Origin: Metopolophium dirhodum
Taxonomy: Eukaryota; Arthropoda; Insecta; Hemiptera; Aphididae
Reading direction: 5' to 3'
Assembly: GCF_019925205.1 (NCBI RefSeq)
Contig: NC_083568.1
Coordinates: 10,104,393-10,168,392 of the forward strand
DNA: 64,000 nucleotides
In this document: piece by piece, positions 48,707 to 62,285 of the stretch
Layout: each line of letters opens with the position of its first letter
Numbering within the stretch: position 1 is the first letter of the stretch
Notes under the pieces: model-generated
What the model was told of the DNA's origin: nothing
The model's database searches: none
Seen by the model: only the letters and a program-made list of their open reading frames with translations
Made by a program: the position numbers and the translations under genes

Positions 48707-50608
48707 TAATATTTGTTTTTGGATCTAATACGTAGTATAGTAATAATATGTACTTTTATGAATGAATGAATGATGTAATGGTAAATAATTTTATAATGTT
48801 ATTTGAATGTAATTTAAAGTTAGGTTATATTAAAATAAATATCTATAACATCATACAATAAGTTAAGGAAGCTCAATCTGCGAGCGTGATAAATTCCCCG
48901 TTTCTGCAACGCAATTAACTATAGTAATATTATGCAATTTGAAAATAACTATTTGCTACCTAATCTTTATATTTTGATACATATTTTTTAAAATTTGCTA
49001 TTATGAATCCGTATAAAATACTCATATTTTGATATTTTTAATACTGGCTATAGTATGATTAGTATGAATTTACTTTGAACATAGAACTGTGGTTATAAAA
49101 TCTAAATATAAACCATTGGAACCATATGTACTGGTAACTAAAACGGATAGACGGACTGACATATTGGGGATATAAGATGTTATAAACTAAATATACCAAA
49201 TAAGCAATAAATGTACTTGTTTTATAATATATAATTATAATTTAGAAACTATAACAATATATATTAGTATGTAATAACAAATTATAGTATGTAAAATAAT
49301 AGTTATCCCAATTCTTATCGGCTTATTTTTTAAAACTCTATAGTCTATAGGATGCTACAATATGATCATTCTCGAATTTATAGTTTACGAAAATCGAATA
49401 TATTTTGGTTTATTTAAATGGTTTCAGATTATATTATTTTTATTATTATTAGTATAGAAATATGGCAAGTAAAATTGTTTACAAATATATTTTTTTTTAA
49501 ATCCAATATACTTATGAAATCAATTACGATAATATGATACTTTTATGATTTACGTTCTTAATTCTGGACATATTTTTGATGTAATCACAAATAACCATAT
49601 TAAGACGAACACGAATGTTAACGATATTGGATTTACGTCGGCTTTTATAATAGCATTCTTTAAATCTGTCTCCAGTTATCTGTGCTTATACCAGCTTATA
49701 TAAAAAAGTGACCAGAACTAAGAAAATCATAAAATTAATATCTATAATTGCGTTTGTACTATGTAGTGTTTTAACTGCAGAAAAACGAAAAACGATGATG
49801 GAAAGATAAATTAATTTTAACTCGGGTGAAGTCTGATAATACAGCAGTTCTGCTATAGTAATGAATAAATTATTTAATATGATTAAATCTTGTAGTTTGT
49901 GATCAGTAATTGTTAAGTACATAAAAAAGAACTAATATTTGTTATTTGATCTAATCATATGTTTGATAAAAGCCAAAATATTTAATGTTATACTATTATA
50001 CTATTATACTATTCAAGTGCTTCCAGAAACTGACAAAAACAATAAATGGACTCAAATATGTATTGCATTTGTATGTTAGAAAACATTTTCTATATCTAAG
50101 AAGTCAAATGTCATGGCCAGTAAATTTATATTTTTATCGAATAATTATTTAAAAATGAATTAATAAAATAATGGCTTAATGAGAAATTTGATTTAATAAT
50201 CATAATTAATTTAATCTCATTTCTCTTGTATAGAATACAAATACCTATAGGTACATTGCATAGCTATTACATAACCATATATAGAGTCAGTAAACGGAAA
50301 AATAATCAAATATGTTTTTGAGCCTGAAATGAATACCTGGTTATATATATATATATATATATATATATAACTAAATAAATTTACACAAGATTAAAAATAT
50401 TTACCTCTTACCTAATACAATATGAACTAATGTATTTTTAAAGTCACTTAAATAAAACACATCAAAACAAAACTTATATAAGTTTTACAAAAATGAATTT
50501 TAAAAAAAAAAAACAGAAAATAGTTAGGTATACTTTACAGTTTTCATCAACATTGCTGTATCAATAGATTTCTAGTTTATACCTGCACAGTATTATATTA
50601 TAATTGTT
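48707..50608. other. No gene recognised; TA microsatellite
   Basis: Strongly AT-rich, with (TA)n at 50342-50369 and a short TACTATTA triplication at about 49990-50013. A 134-base plus-strand open stretch at 49676-49809 behind an acceptor-like CTGTCTCCAG reads a hydrophobic segment to a stop, but is within chance expectation. Confidence 0.45.
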
Positions 50609-50620
50609 GTTAAGTTATAA

Positions 50621-50782
50621 TTTTTTTGTTTTTTTTTTATTGATCATGAAGCCCGGCAACATTAGCCGTTTGATTTTGTTAGTAGTGGAGAAATTGTAAG
50701 TTAGTAAACACGTGTGTTTTGTTTTGGCAGATATTTTAGTGACCACCCGTAGGTATCTGCCATGCCCGGGTGTGGGACGATG
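50621..50782 (-). mobile_element. 5'-truncated copy of the tRNA-derived SINE
   Basis: On the minus strand the sequence ACCCGGGCATGGCAGATACC, CTGCCAAAACAAAACACA, TAACTTACA and GCCGGGCTTCATGA, followed by a poly(A) tail, matches the 3' 165 bp of the SINE at 32260-32549. The tRNA head is missing. A perfect 12-bp target duplication GTTAAGTTATAA brackets it at 50609-50620 and 50783-50794. The truncation therefore happened during insertion, as in target-primed reverse transcription, rather than by later deletion. Confidence 0.92.
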
Positions 50783-50875
50783 GTTAAGTTATAAATATTA
50801 TAATACCAACGACCGACGTATTGTATAACGGTATATGAATACATAAGCTCGAGGTATAAAGCTAAAACGTTAAGA

Positions 50876-51250
50876 ATAGTCTAAATATTTTGAAAATTGT
50901 AATTTGAATTGTTAAATTGTATTTAGAAATAAAAATAAAAGTTAAAAGTCTAATAAAAGTTTCAAGTCTCAACCATGATTACATAATATTATGTTTTGAA
51001 TTACAACAATATACTAAACTAAGATAATTATTTTTCGGTCAGGAATATTTCGTTCAAAATTTAACTTATTTAAATGTTTATATAGAACAATATTGTTCAT
51101 AAATATTATAAGAGGTATATTTTAAATATTTTTAAAATTTCTAAAATAAATTCGTATGATAGAAATCTTGTTATTATAAGATTTCGTGTGTTAACACCTA
51201 TTACATTTTCAAGCTTTTTAACTAATTTTTTTTTTCCTTTGGCCACAAAA
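50876..51250 (+). repeat. Dispersed AT-rich repeat, related to 19296-19700
   Basis: AGTCTAAATATTTTGAAAAT, AAGTCTAATAAAAGTTT, TTCAAGTCTC and ATATTTCGTTCAAAATTTAA occur in the same order as their counterparts at 19296-19700. Boundaries are not defined. It begins about 80 bp after the truncated SINE. Confidence 0.45.
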
Positions 51251-53400
51251 AATAATATACGAGGAATATATTTCCAGTATTCTTATTTAGTTTTCCTACA
51301 GGGCTACATATTCACATTATAATAAATCTAAAGATGTTCAATATATTAGGTATTGGCTTATTCTAACAATATTTATCATTACTGTTGCACCCGTTTTCAA
51401 TTGAAATAGTTATTGTGATTTGCGAGTATGATTTTGTATTTTTGTGATTCATTTTCATTTAGTTTTAACAAATAATAGTTGGTACATGTATAAAACTGTA
51501 CAGGTATATACTTTCAATTATACAGTTGTAGTTACTTAAGTGGATACACATTTCGAAAAACTAACAATACACTTGTGAAGTTGGATACGACAAATTGTAT
51601 TATTTGTGAAACTTACGTTAAAAACAGACGCAGAAAGCGACTGAAGTACACCTGTACTTATGTCTATATACATAGTTCATTCGTTTAAACTAAGTGTATA
51701 ATCAAGGTTATTGAAATCAGTCTATAAATGTAATAATCTCTTGTTTGTAAATAATTAATTTAATTTAGTACAAATTAAGTTTAAATATTATATGTAAAAT
51801 ATTTCCTTTGGCATTAAGTGTTGTGTTCGTATTTTGAACGCAATGAAATCGAAATTACAACATTTGATTTTATGGAAATACGTGTCAAAAATAACTTTTA
51901 ATGTAAAAATTGATTACAGAACGTTATTTATCTAATTAATAAAATAATTTGAAATGTACACGTACGAATAATAAATTATACAATTTAATTGAACTATTTG
52001 TTTGTGTAATATTAGATAATTATACTTTGGTATAATAAATAATACACATTTCAGTAATTTCCAATTATTTTAAGCGATACGTTTTAAATAATACCTCATT
52101 AATTTGTCCATAAAAAAAAAACTGTAATGATATAGTTTATCTGCTATCAACAATAACCTTAAATCGCACCATTAAAGACATTTATTGAGATCATTTCTGA
52201 AGGTCAGTGTAATATCTACAGAATAATTAATTTGGAAATGAGTGTTAAACTTATCAGCTATCGGTATAGAGAATAAAAAAAACAAAGGTTTAATTGGAAA
52301 ATTACAGTATATGAAAAATAATAGGTAAGGTTTGTACATAACATTGATAACCAATATAATTTACTTGAGTGTATAGAGCTACCGGAAATCCATTTATATT
52401 ACAATGTGCTATCTTATACTATTAATTAATAGATAAATAAATTACGAATCTAATAAATTCTGTTTGAACACTTAATTAATGTGTTATCGCGTCACAAACA
52501 AAAAGTATCCGAGCTGTATATTATTTCATATTAATTATTTACCATAGGGCATAGGAGCATATTATTATTATATTATAATTTACAATTTGTGATTTATTTT
52601 AAAAGGTTATTGTTATGTAAGATTATTTCTCATCTTCAGGGGTGTGCGGTCAACTAAGTGTCTCAGACTGAATTGTATATAGAATGACCTATATTATATA
52701 TTATTATACTTGTCCACGCGTACGTACAAACGGTGAATGTATGACATATATAATAATTAAATATTATACTATAATAACTTTAATAAGTATAATAACAAAT
52801 AACAATTATGACGTAAGTATACCTTAATATCAGCAAATTGCCGCGATGTATTTTCTAGAATTCGGAGAGGAAAAAATCGAAACACAACATATTACATCTG
52901 GCAAATAATATGTATAATATTTAAAATTTAAATTATCGTTTTCTCTGTGTAATATTATGTATATTACTATAATACTGTATGATAAAATGCGGACAGGCAA
53001 AATAATAACACGCGTATCCGCATGTCGAGCGCGTTCAATATAATATATAGGCGTATATAGGACAACAATATGATACAATGGTTCGTCTACTTAATGAAAA
53101 TAATAATAATATTATGGGAAAGACTATTGGAAAAAAAACCCCTCGTCAGATTTTATATGACGCGTATACCTATATAATATATTATTATAATCGCGTCTAC
53201 ACCTATATATGTATTAAACGACCGTCGAAATCGTGTGTGTATCTCATTACGTTATTATAGGTGCCTACCTACTTTCCTATATACGCCGCATAAATACAAT
53301 CTCGCGATGTATAATTTAATAGTATTCTACACATCGTATTATTATAATATATTATGCGTTTAGGAGGTATAATATTATGTATACACGTATAATATAATGG
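51251..53400. other. No gene recognised
   Basis: AT-rich DNA with TA-rich low complexity. No inverted repeats or coding frames of interest were seen. Confidence 0.5.
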
Positions 53401-54449
53401 CGACGGCCGTCCGTAAAACAAACTGCTAACACAGTCGGTTGGTTGCACTAATTAATTTTTGGGGATGTCTGGCGCCACGATATCGGTGACCCGTGCAAGA
53501 ACGTCATATCCGGCCGCCGCAGAAGCACACCCCCGCGGCCGACGCCGGCATCGGATTACGCAATTAGCCGCTATCGCGGGAGGTTCACACGCCCGATACG
53601 TCATCGCCGTGATGTACGGTTATCGTCGTTGTTATACTGCATTAAATTGTTACCACGACCGCGGTTTCGGTTGTGGTCGTGACCGCGTTATTGTTTTCGC
53701 CAAAACCCGGTGTAACTAAATTATATAGTAATTTATACACCGCCGGCATTATTACGCCGATATTCATACATGCGTATAATATGCTTACATCGCCTTACAA
53801 ACCGATTTTTGCGAAACCGAGGTTATACGCAGCGCAACGACATTACAATTAGCATAAAATATTCGATTCGGCGCACTTCTCATTCGCGACTGACCGCGGC
53901 TGTGATTTTTTTGTCGCCCCGCCGCTTCGTCTCGCGGTTTATCGGTTATACCTATAGATTATTGGTTCGAATTTCGTCTTCAGAATATACCCTACCCCTA
54001 CGTAATGCCCATCGCCTGGTCACTATGGTATATTGAAACTGACACGCGCACGTTTTACGAGAACATTTTTATTTTCGGTTATGTAAAGAATGTGTTTTCA
54101 TTTATTCTATGCTACACAATTTTAAGTGAGCACAAAATATGCACAATAATCGCATATTATATAGGTAAAGCTATCATAGTCGTCGCCGTATTATTACGGT
54201 TTATCGTTCGTGGCAGCGCGCGGGACAAAGATGACGATGAACTCGTATGAAAACAGCTACGTACCTCTGTATTTAATCGTCGCACATGTATTGTCGTTTA
54301 ACAATCGAAACGCTAAAAATTCGCTAATCGTCTGACTACAATTACATATCATACACGCGTATATACGACGTCGTGGCGTATACAATATCCCTCTCGTGAC
54401 TAATTGTGGTGTAAACGCGAACAGGCTTCCGGTGGCGTTAATTATCTAC

Positions 54450-54480
<31 letters not shown>

Positions 54481-55400
54481 GAGAATATTATTATATGGTT
54501 TACTGCAGGAATAACACGCGACGCCATTTAAACGCTGCAAGTCGGACGGGTATGCGTTTCGCCGCTGCGGATAATCGCAGCAAGACATGTCGTACCGACG
54601 ACGGCCGCCGTGACTAAAATACGCTCATAATATGGACTATTATAGATGTGCACGTCGATCGTATTATCCGCGAGACTGCGATAATGGTTGTACGATATGG
54701 TCGAGACGCTTTTCGAATATTGATCCGCGTTCCACTGCTGCAGTACATTATTATGCGCGTATCGTATTAATATGCAGTTCAGTAGTTATCGCGAGATCCG
54801 AACGTGGTGTAAGTAGGCAGGTACTAATGTTACCTACATAGGTAATGTTACTTATTGGGTAATGGGTATGTTAACTACCTAGTTTTCCGTCCGTTTACAA
54901 GACGCGGATTCGCCAGTGGTTTGTCACCCCAGTGCGATAATAATATCACAATAATTATAAAGCGTCGTCGTAAAAAATAACGAGTAGCAACAGGTTATTA
55001 TTATCTGCAGTTGCCTTCAGCGCGGGCCAAACTTTGGAAACCGACCGACTGCGCGCCAAAAGACTTAACAAGGCGACTGACGGGTGGTTATGCAATATTA
55101 TTATTTGGGTATTAAATATTATATATTATTTCCAGTTTGTGCGGTTTGAAGCAGGATCACGCGGACTGTATATTTTCTGTGTGAGTGCACGAGTGTGTGT
55201 GTGTGTGTGCGCGCACGGGAGTGGCGGGAAAAGAAATATACGTCGTTTAAGACAAATTATAGCCGACAAAGTGGCACCGAGGTTTTTTGTCTTAATGGCT
55301 CGTGAAATGGCTCGTCTAGGAACCACGGCGTCCGACGGACGACGTATAGTTGTTATAATATAACGATGTGCGTACGAGCCATGTGCACGTTTACAAACGT
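53401..55400. promoter_or_regulatory. Long CpG-rich block with GTC microsatellite
   Basis: About 2 kb is visibly CpG-rich (GGCCGCCGCAGAAGCACACC, CCCCGCGGCCGACGCCGGC, CGACGACGGCCGCCGTGAC), with a pure (GTC)n run at 54452-54480 and a GT run at 55194-55209. A near-palindrome CCACGACCGCGG / GTGGTCGTGACCGCG lies at 53652-53686. Several open frames overlap without protein motifs. A 45-base stretch at 55136-55180 lies between a good acceptor (ATTATTTCCAG) and a strong donor (GTGAGT) and could be a small exon. This is the most gene-start-like block in the window, but no gene can be named. Confidence 0.35.
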
Positions 55401-56345
55401 ACCTATATATAACCACAATTGGTTAGGTTTTTTGCTTTTGCAGTCGAGCTTCTGATATGTGTGTGTGTTTGTGGGAAGTAATTCTGTAATATGAAGACAA
55501 CGGTTTGTCCGCCATGAAGCAATAATATGTATAATATTATAATATATGATTAGGTATGATAAAAAAATAATATATATATATTATTATATAATATACAATT
55601 GAGAAAATGTAATTGTTCACGACCGGAATATTGGTGGTCATAATATACTACTCCACACTCATTATAAAAAAAGTAAAATTAAAAATTAATTTGTATTCGA
55701 GTTTATAGCAATATTTTATTTTAATCACAGTCCGTATTCGTTTAAAAATGTCAACATAAATTATAGACATCGCAGACAAGATGTTATATTGTACAGACGA
55801 AATCACGCTTGATCACTGTTTTACATACATTAAGAAATACTTCATATGGCCAAACCGGTTAAATTCAAATTAAATTATCTTTAGGTTAGGTAGTATAGGT
55901 TATATTCTGATAAATTGAAATTTGTTTATATAATACTCCTAGCCTACCAAACCCATTTCACAAAGTCATAACCATTGTTATTTACTTGTTTGAATAAGTC
56001 AACACGAGCTATGACAATTATAATAGAACCAACTATGGTAATTCTACAAAATATAAAATATATATAAAATCATTTAATACTTGAACAAAATATATAAATA
56101 AATTACATCGTATATAATATCATCAATTTATTATTATGGTGGTTTTATTTCTGAGTCTATGTAGTATGTAGAATAATAACAATATGTATTATGTATACCA
56201 AGGTTTTGGCGACTTATATTATACTTATTATATAGTAATTAGTAAATAACTACCCAATATGGATAATGATTAATGGATAACGAGAGTATCATAATATCAT
56301 CTAAGTAAGTCGGTACACGTCAATATATTTAACCAATGAAGCCCA

Positions 56346-56378
<33 letters not shown>

Positions 56379-59374
56379 CTCATAATATACTGGCTAAATA
56401 CGTTTAACGTACCTATATGGACAAATTTAATTTAATTTTTATAAACAAAAGTTTGAGAAGTTTAAAGTTTGAAGTATAAATTAAAACATAAATTTGAATA
56501 ATTTTCATACTCTTCTACTATAGGTAGTGATTGTCTATAATATAATATAGTCTTCGACTAACCTAATAAACATCGTATTATATATTATTGTCTTAGTTGT
56601 AATAAAATGCAAAACGTACCTAACTGATAACTTTTCAAAAACGATATAATATTAATTGTTAAAAAAAAATAAAATATACAGTCGGGTCTGTCTCGGGGTT
56701 GGGTGCACCATGTCAAAATAACATCATAATAATTACGATAAAAACATGTGCAACAAAGTACCTAATTCCCATGTTTATGGAGCAATAATATAATATTACA
56801 ATATGTATTTGTGTTCATGAATATTACGAACCGTGTGGGCATTAATCCCTAATGGGCTTAAATCCTGGTCATTTTCTTTGTGTTGAAATATAATTCCATA
56901 AGAATGTTAATGTATATTTCGTTGCCGTATAATGTTTTATGAATATATAAATCCAAACACCGGGATTTATAATACGAACGTAAACCCGCGCTAACTTAAA
57001 TAATATTATAATGTATGTACGTAATTAGGTAAGTTACGACAACATTGTCCGAGCGAAACTTACGACCTGACCACACACTTGATTTTATCAAGTACCGCGG
57101 GCCGCAACTCGTCAAGTGCCTACTTCCAAAACGGTGCAGGACACAGACCCCCTTTTTCGTCAAAACTTATTTAAATAACAACAATAAAAAGTAATAACAT
57201 AAATTTCAAACGAACAGAAGTTTAAAAATTGAATATTATTCTATTCATACCGAGTGTAGAGGTACCTCTATATATAACTCGTGAGACTGTTATGACCCGG
57301 TATACCACAGTAATAATTTATAATTTATAATGTGCTTATACTTTATACAAACGAATTTTACAAATAATATTATTAGATAAAAACTATATAGGTACCTATA
57401 TTATAATAATTAATTCGACCATATGATGACGCAAATGGCATCTTGTTATTTCTATTAAGGTCATGCTCGGTTTATTAAAATAATAATAATAATAAAAACC
57501 AATGATAATTGATAGTAAATAATAATCCTTCAGCGTTTATAAGACGATATTATATTATTATAATGAAAATCAAATTAACTATAACATTATAATATAGGTA
57601 GTGGCAATTAATAAATTTTAACTTTAATTTTTTAATTAATTAAAGGCAAAAACAACAATTACATTATCGTTTGCTAAATAATTATTAATGATATAATCGC
57701 AGAAATAATAATTTCTCGTTATATTTATCTATGCGGGTAAGTTTTTTGAAACGCGCAACACGATGTCCAGAGTCCAGACACAAACCAGCACAAACAAATT
57801 TCGAGTCTATTTCGTTTCGAAATTCCAAAAGTGAGGGTAAAGGGCCATGAAATTACAATATTACAATATTGTCGGTTATGGTCGTCCAACCAAATCTCGG
57901 TACGCACTTTTTTGAATGAGTAGACCATATTATGATTTCATATTTTCCGGTGTTAATTAATCTTTTTTGGAGTGTGTTCGTACGCATTATTCGACGGGGA
58001 AACAAGATGAATAGGTATAGAGGCGTAGAGCTGATGATTAATAGTTGATTCAGTGAAGTCGTAGTGTCATGTCATAATCGTTTAGAACTTATGTTTGAAA
58101 CCGATAGGAGGATATATGGGGGTGTCGAAATCATTGGTGTAAAACGATGAAAATGCGCTGAGCAGCCGAGGCCCGAGGGATGGAAAAAAACACGCACAAA
58201 AGAAATTCAATCATTTGCATGTAGAGAACGAATCCAAAAGACCTAACTGCTCGCTGTAAAAATGTCAACTCACGTGTATTATAGCAGGTATATTATCATA
58301 TAACAATAACAATAATGTATAATGTATATAATATTATTAAACATAAAACGAATGCGTTTTTTATCGTTTAACGCTGCACGTAATTCGTTATTATTTATTA
58401 ATATTGCTCTGTATATTCTGTACTCTACAGTGAGCCATACTGAAGTCTACCCTACTTAAGCCATGAAAAAAACAAAAAAATAAAATGTAACTTACAAGTA
58501 AGCATATTATATATAAAACAGTAAAGATTATCAAATAATCGTATAATATCATACAATATCGTAACAATTATTAAATAATATTATTAAGTAAACTCTATAC
58601 CTACACTAAAATATAGCTACACTACACATAGTAGCTGGTACACAATGTATTGTATAAATGGTCGGAACAACATTTTAATTTAACATTAATTTCACAAAGA
58701 CGAGTATTAGGTGAATACAAAATAGTATAATTCCGTGCTGATATAACGGATTTGTCGAACTTCATAATAACCGAAAATTATGACATTGATCAGAGTATAC
58801 AATATGCATAGACGTTGAAGACTTTAAGTCCAGGATTTTCGAATAAAAGTCCCACCTTGATCGATCGGTACGGAGTGAAATGCCCAATTCAGTATGTATT
58901 AATAATAATTGTGCATATAAAATGTAATATATAATATTATATAGGGTGCGACTTGGCTAGAAATATTAATGGTCATGGTATACAATAATAGTAATTAATA
59001 GGTTGGCGCCCCTTTGGCCACAAGAGGAAACTTCGTCTTGAGTCTTCACAACATAATAAAATATTCTGTTCGAAAAATAAATCGAGCGCCCTGTGGCAAC
59101 TACTGCCCCTACAGTAGATTCGTCACTGATAGTATAGCTTAGGTACAAGTACAATAATAGTAATAATATAAACCACGATATTTACTATCGGTATTTACCA
59201 TCTGACACCACAGGCACGCATGTAAGCGTTTTAATTACACGTGCATACATACATATTATAATATTATTATGTTTGTATTATACACCGGAATAGTGAACGT
59301 AATTAATCGGATAAACGAGCGCCGATCGCCTATAATATACATTATACATACACACAAAAATAATAAATTATACA
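55401..59374. other. No gene recognised; TA microsatellite
   Basis: Mostly AT-rich, with (TA)n at about 56347-56371. A moderately GC-containing patch lies at 57720-57960, where GTAAGT occurs at 57727 without a convincing exon. A further patch at 58975-59130 (GTTGGCGCCCCTTTGGCC, GAGCGCCCTGTGGCAAC) may be an unclassified repeat fragment. Confidence 0.45.
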
Positions 59375-59509
59375 CAAAGTGATTCGCCAACAACGCTCAG
59401 TGTTCAACCACTATTTTATCTTTAAATAATGCATTTATTGAAATTCTGATTTTTGAAATTTCTAAGTTCGTTTATTAAGTATTTAAGAATAGGTATATAC
59501 TATACTATA

Positions 59510-59896
59510 CAGGTTGCGGTAGAGCCGACCGACGAGTTTTGAAGGGCTATAAATGACGAACAGTTAAACTTAGAGAAAAACAGTTTGTTTTATTGAAATA
59601 AGTAGGAAATGCCATTTTCGAAAATTATATCTTCAAGATGGCGGCGGTCAGCATCGATATATTGTTGTAGACGATCTCGTGCGATTTCAGTGTGCGGCAG
59701 AGCCAACTGGCGCGTTTATGGGGGTCATTAGTCTGAGGTAAGATAAATGCGTGCTTTTATTAGAGGTATATTTTGAATCCCACGATTATGCCGTTTTTTG
59801 GTCGTAATCGAGGTCTGGACAGTTGTACATCGAGGGTTCGTCGTGCGTGCACATTACAGCCCTTAAAAACTAGTCAGTTGGCTCAGCCACGTCCTG
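59510..59896. mobile_element. Mariner-like element with TA target duplication, internally deleted
   Basis: The left end CAGGTTGCGGTAGAGCCGAC and the complement of the right end, CAGGACGTGGCTGAGCCAAC, continue inwards as GACGAGTTTTGAAGGGCT and GACTAGTTTTTAAGGGCT. This gives 39-bp terminal inverted repeats at roughly three-quarters identity. TA flanks both ends (59508-59509 and 59897-59898). At 387 bp it is too short to encode a transposase but keeps the C-terminal remnant listed at 59590-59715. Confidence 0.9.
59590..59715 (-). pseudogene. Transposase C-terminal remnant
   Basis: Read on the minus strand, 41 codons before a TAA include PHTEIARDRLQQYIDADRRH followed by LEDIIF. This has the helical, charged style of the last residues of Tc1/mariner-superfamily transposases. 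The catalytic DDE/D domain is absent and stop codons lie just upstream, so only the tail survived the internal deletion that made the non-autonomous element. Confidence 0.7.
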
Positions 59897-59998
59897 TACC
59901 TATATAACACCATAATATACTAAAAATCAGAATTTTAATAAATTCGTAATTGAAAGAAAAAATGTTGGTGATGAGCATGTTTATGGTGAATCCCCCTG

Positions 59999-61932
59999 CA
60001 GTCGTATATATTTAGATATTTATAGAATAAATACCTGTATATATATAATATATACATATTAATTATTATAATACATTAATAGGTACCTATTTAAATTTAT
60101 TATACGCAGGTATGCAACGGCGGCGAAGGTATTTTATGGTAGTGGTGCAGCTGATGACGGTGTGACCGTATCGTCTGCAACACTCGGTATAATATAATGC
60201 GTGTGCTATGCGCACGACTATACAGCGTGATGGTGGTAGGCTATAAGTTATAACAACATCAACAGGCGCATACAATGAAGTTATCGAGATCGTTTACAGT
60301 CGATGCAAATGCGGTCGGATACGCGTTTAATTAGCTGACAGTGATGTATCTTATATTATTATTATTATTATCATCATGGTCTTCGTATAATATGTTATGC
60401 GTTTCAATGTTTTATTATATACCTATACAAAACAGCTATTATATAGTAGCTCGCTGTCGACTCGATAATATTATATAATATTATACGTTTACGATAATTT
60501 ATACATTATACGTGTCTACTGCCTAAATGTATATATAATAATATAATAATAATAATATGGAGGCAAACGTGTGTGGGCCCCAAACCACTGTTAAGGTGAT
60601 GATTGTTTACGACCAGTTTTCAATGATTGTTTCTGTTGTTTTACGCGTATTCGTCCGTATTATACTGCTGCAGGTTCTCAGACAACCCTAAAAAAAAAAA
60701 AAAATAATAATAATAATAAGCGATAGCCGTGGTCGTGATCGTCGCGTGGGGGTATAAACGCGTCGTATATATCCTATCGACGGCTAATTAGATAAAGCAG
60801 CTACTATACTGCTTACTACGACTTCCTATATGTATTTACTTATATATATACTTACACTACCTTATATTATAGGCACCAGTGCGTGTTTACTTTTTAACGA
60901 CGGTCCGTTTTTGTTTGCGTTTCCACGCACCAACTGTAATAATGTAATATGACGAGAATTTTATACATTACAGATAAATATTATTATATATTCATGGGGT
61001 AGCACCTCATACACAGTGGCAGTTCCAGAAATCTCATTTTTATCCTGTAACTGGTACCTACTTACAAGATAACGCTTTTGTAATAAAATTATTTTAATTT
61101 TCAACTACTCACAGTTTTCTATTCATCGTACATCTCTAATAAACGGTACGTAAAATATTTACCATTTGGCGTTTACCGGTCGGTGGTTGTCGAATAAATC
61201 CCACACTTCTGAGAAAAATAATTTTTACTCAAAATGTAGAAACGTAAAAACATTTTTTTAATAGCATTTGAAAATATACATATATAGAGTTATACCTACA
61301 TCTATTTAAATTTTAATACCGACTTTAATAGATAACTATAATATATAAATATTGTTATGATATTATGTAGCTTTAATAAACGTGCAGTTTTATTTTATAA
61401 TAAAACCTATACTTATAATAATCATAAACTATTAATAGCGAGAAGACGCGTATACAGCGGCTGTATAGTGAAATAATTTAAATTAATAATTATTTTTAAA
61501 ATTGGATTTTAATTTGGTTATTATAGTTGTAATATTATCATGGCAATGACTTGGCATAGTTATGCCAGTGGGGGTATGACAAACAAATATTATGCGTGGC
61601 AAACTTACCGAAAATCCTTTAAAAATACCACTCACTAATAGCTCGTTAGTATTTTTAAAAATTCAACACCAAATTAGTTACTTATCCATGTATATATTAA
61701 TCATTATTAAAGCCGTAAACAATTACCCGAAAATGTGTGTTCATCACAAATTAAAGTAAACATTACCTACATTTCAAGTATATTTAAAAATTGTTGTATT
61801 ACTATTCAGCTCTTTTGTATTTTCTAGAATACCTCTTTAATATACAGAGTATTTGTCTGGTCTAGTGACTAGAAGACTAGACTCTAGTCAGTTATTATAA
61901 TATCAGTATTATAAACTTCTTTATTTTTGGCC
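59999..61932. other. No gene recognised; one microexon-like stretch
   Basis: Mixed AT-rich DNA with TTA and AAT microsatellites (60355-60370, 60700-60719). On the minus strand, 61163-61208 lies between a pyrimidine-rich acceptor (TTATTTTTCTCAG) and a GTAAAT donor, and one frame reads VWDLFDNHRPVNAKW. No companion exon was identified, so it is only noted. Confidence 0.4.
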
Positions 61933-62285
61933 TTAAAACCATCTTATTGCCGTATTACAAATCCTCCTCCATTCATCTTTATTCTCCACCGCCTCCTTCC
62001 AATTCCGGTCACCATACTATAGTTGTCTCTTCTGGCATTTAGGAAATCTCTTCTGATACTATCCACCCACCGTGACCTTACCCTACCCAGCAGCCTTTTC
62101 CTCTTTGGGTTTTCTCAGAGCACTCTTAATGTACCATATAGAATTGAACTATATTATATAAACTTTATATACTGAAATTAAGTCTTAATTCATACGATCA
62201 TACATGACATGACCTAGTTTTATTTATTCTCTTCACTCCGCTTAAAAATGTTTTTCCGAACGTACCTAAATGTACCATATGCTGT
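61933..62285 (-). pseudogene. C-terminal remnant of a second non-LTR reverse transcriptase
   Basis: On the minus strand the segment reads, in shifting frames, LGHVMYDRM, then KRKRLLGRVRSRWVDSIRRD (about 62020-62100), then DEWRRICNTAIRWF with a stop at 61933-61935. The sequence RxxGRxRxRWxDsIxxD followed by a W-R-x(2-5)-A stretch and stop is the standard C-terminus of RTE-like and related LINE polyproteins. At least two frameshifts separate the pieces and the catalytic domain is gone. No poly(A) tail is seen. It is unrelated in position and motif to the central RT domain remnant at 24917-25880. Confidence 0.8.

Larger units (their letters stand above)
59375..59998. mobile_element. CAGGGTGATT-type MITE split by a second element
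   Basis: The left arm begins CAAAGTGATTCGCC and the complement of the right end begins CAGGGGGATTCACC. Both continue with GCTCA, CAACCA or CCAACA, a T-rich ATTTT-TCTTT word, ATTTATTGAAATTCTGATTT (left) and ATTTATTAAAATTCTGATTT (right complement). This is the same family as 38299-39718. The arms are separated by a complete, independently flanked element at 59510-59896, so this copy is the older host of a nested insertion. Confidence 0.75.

Noticed and set aside
49676..49809. Possible terminal exon with a membrane segment
   Set aside because: An acceptor-like site is present, but an overlapping alternative frame is equally open and the length is within chance.
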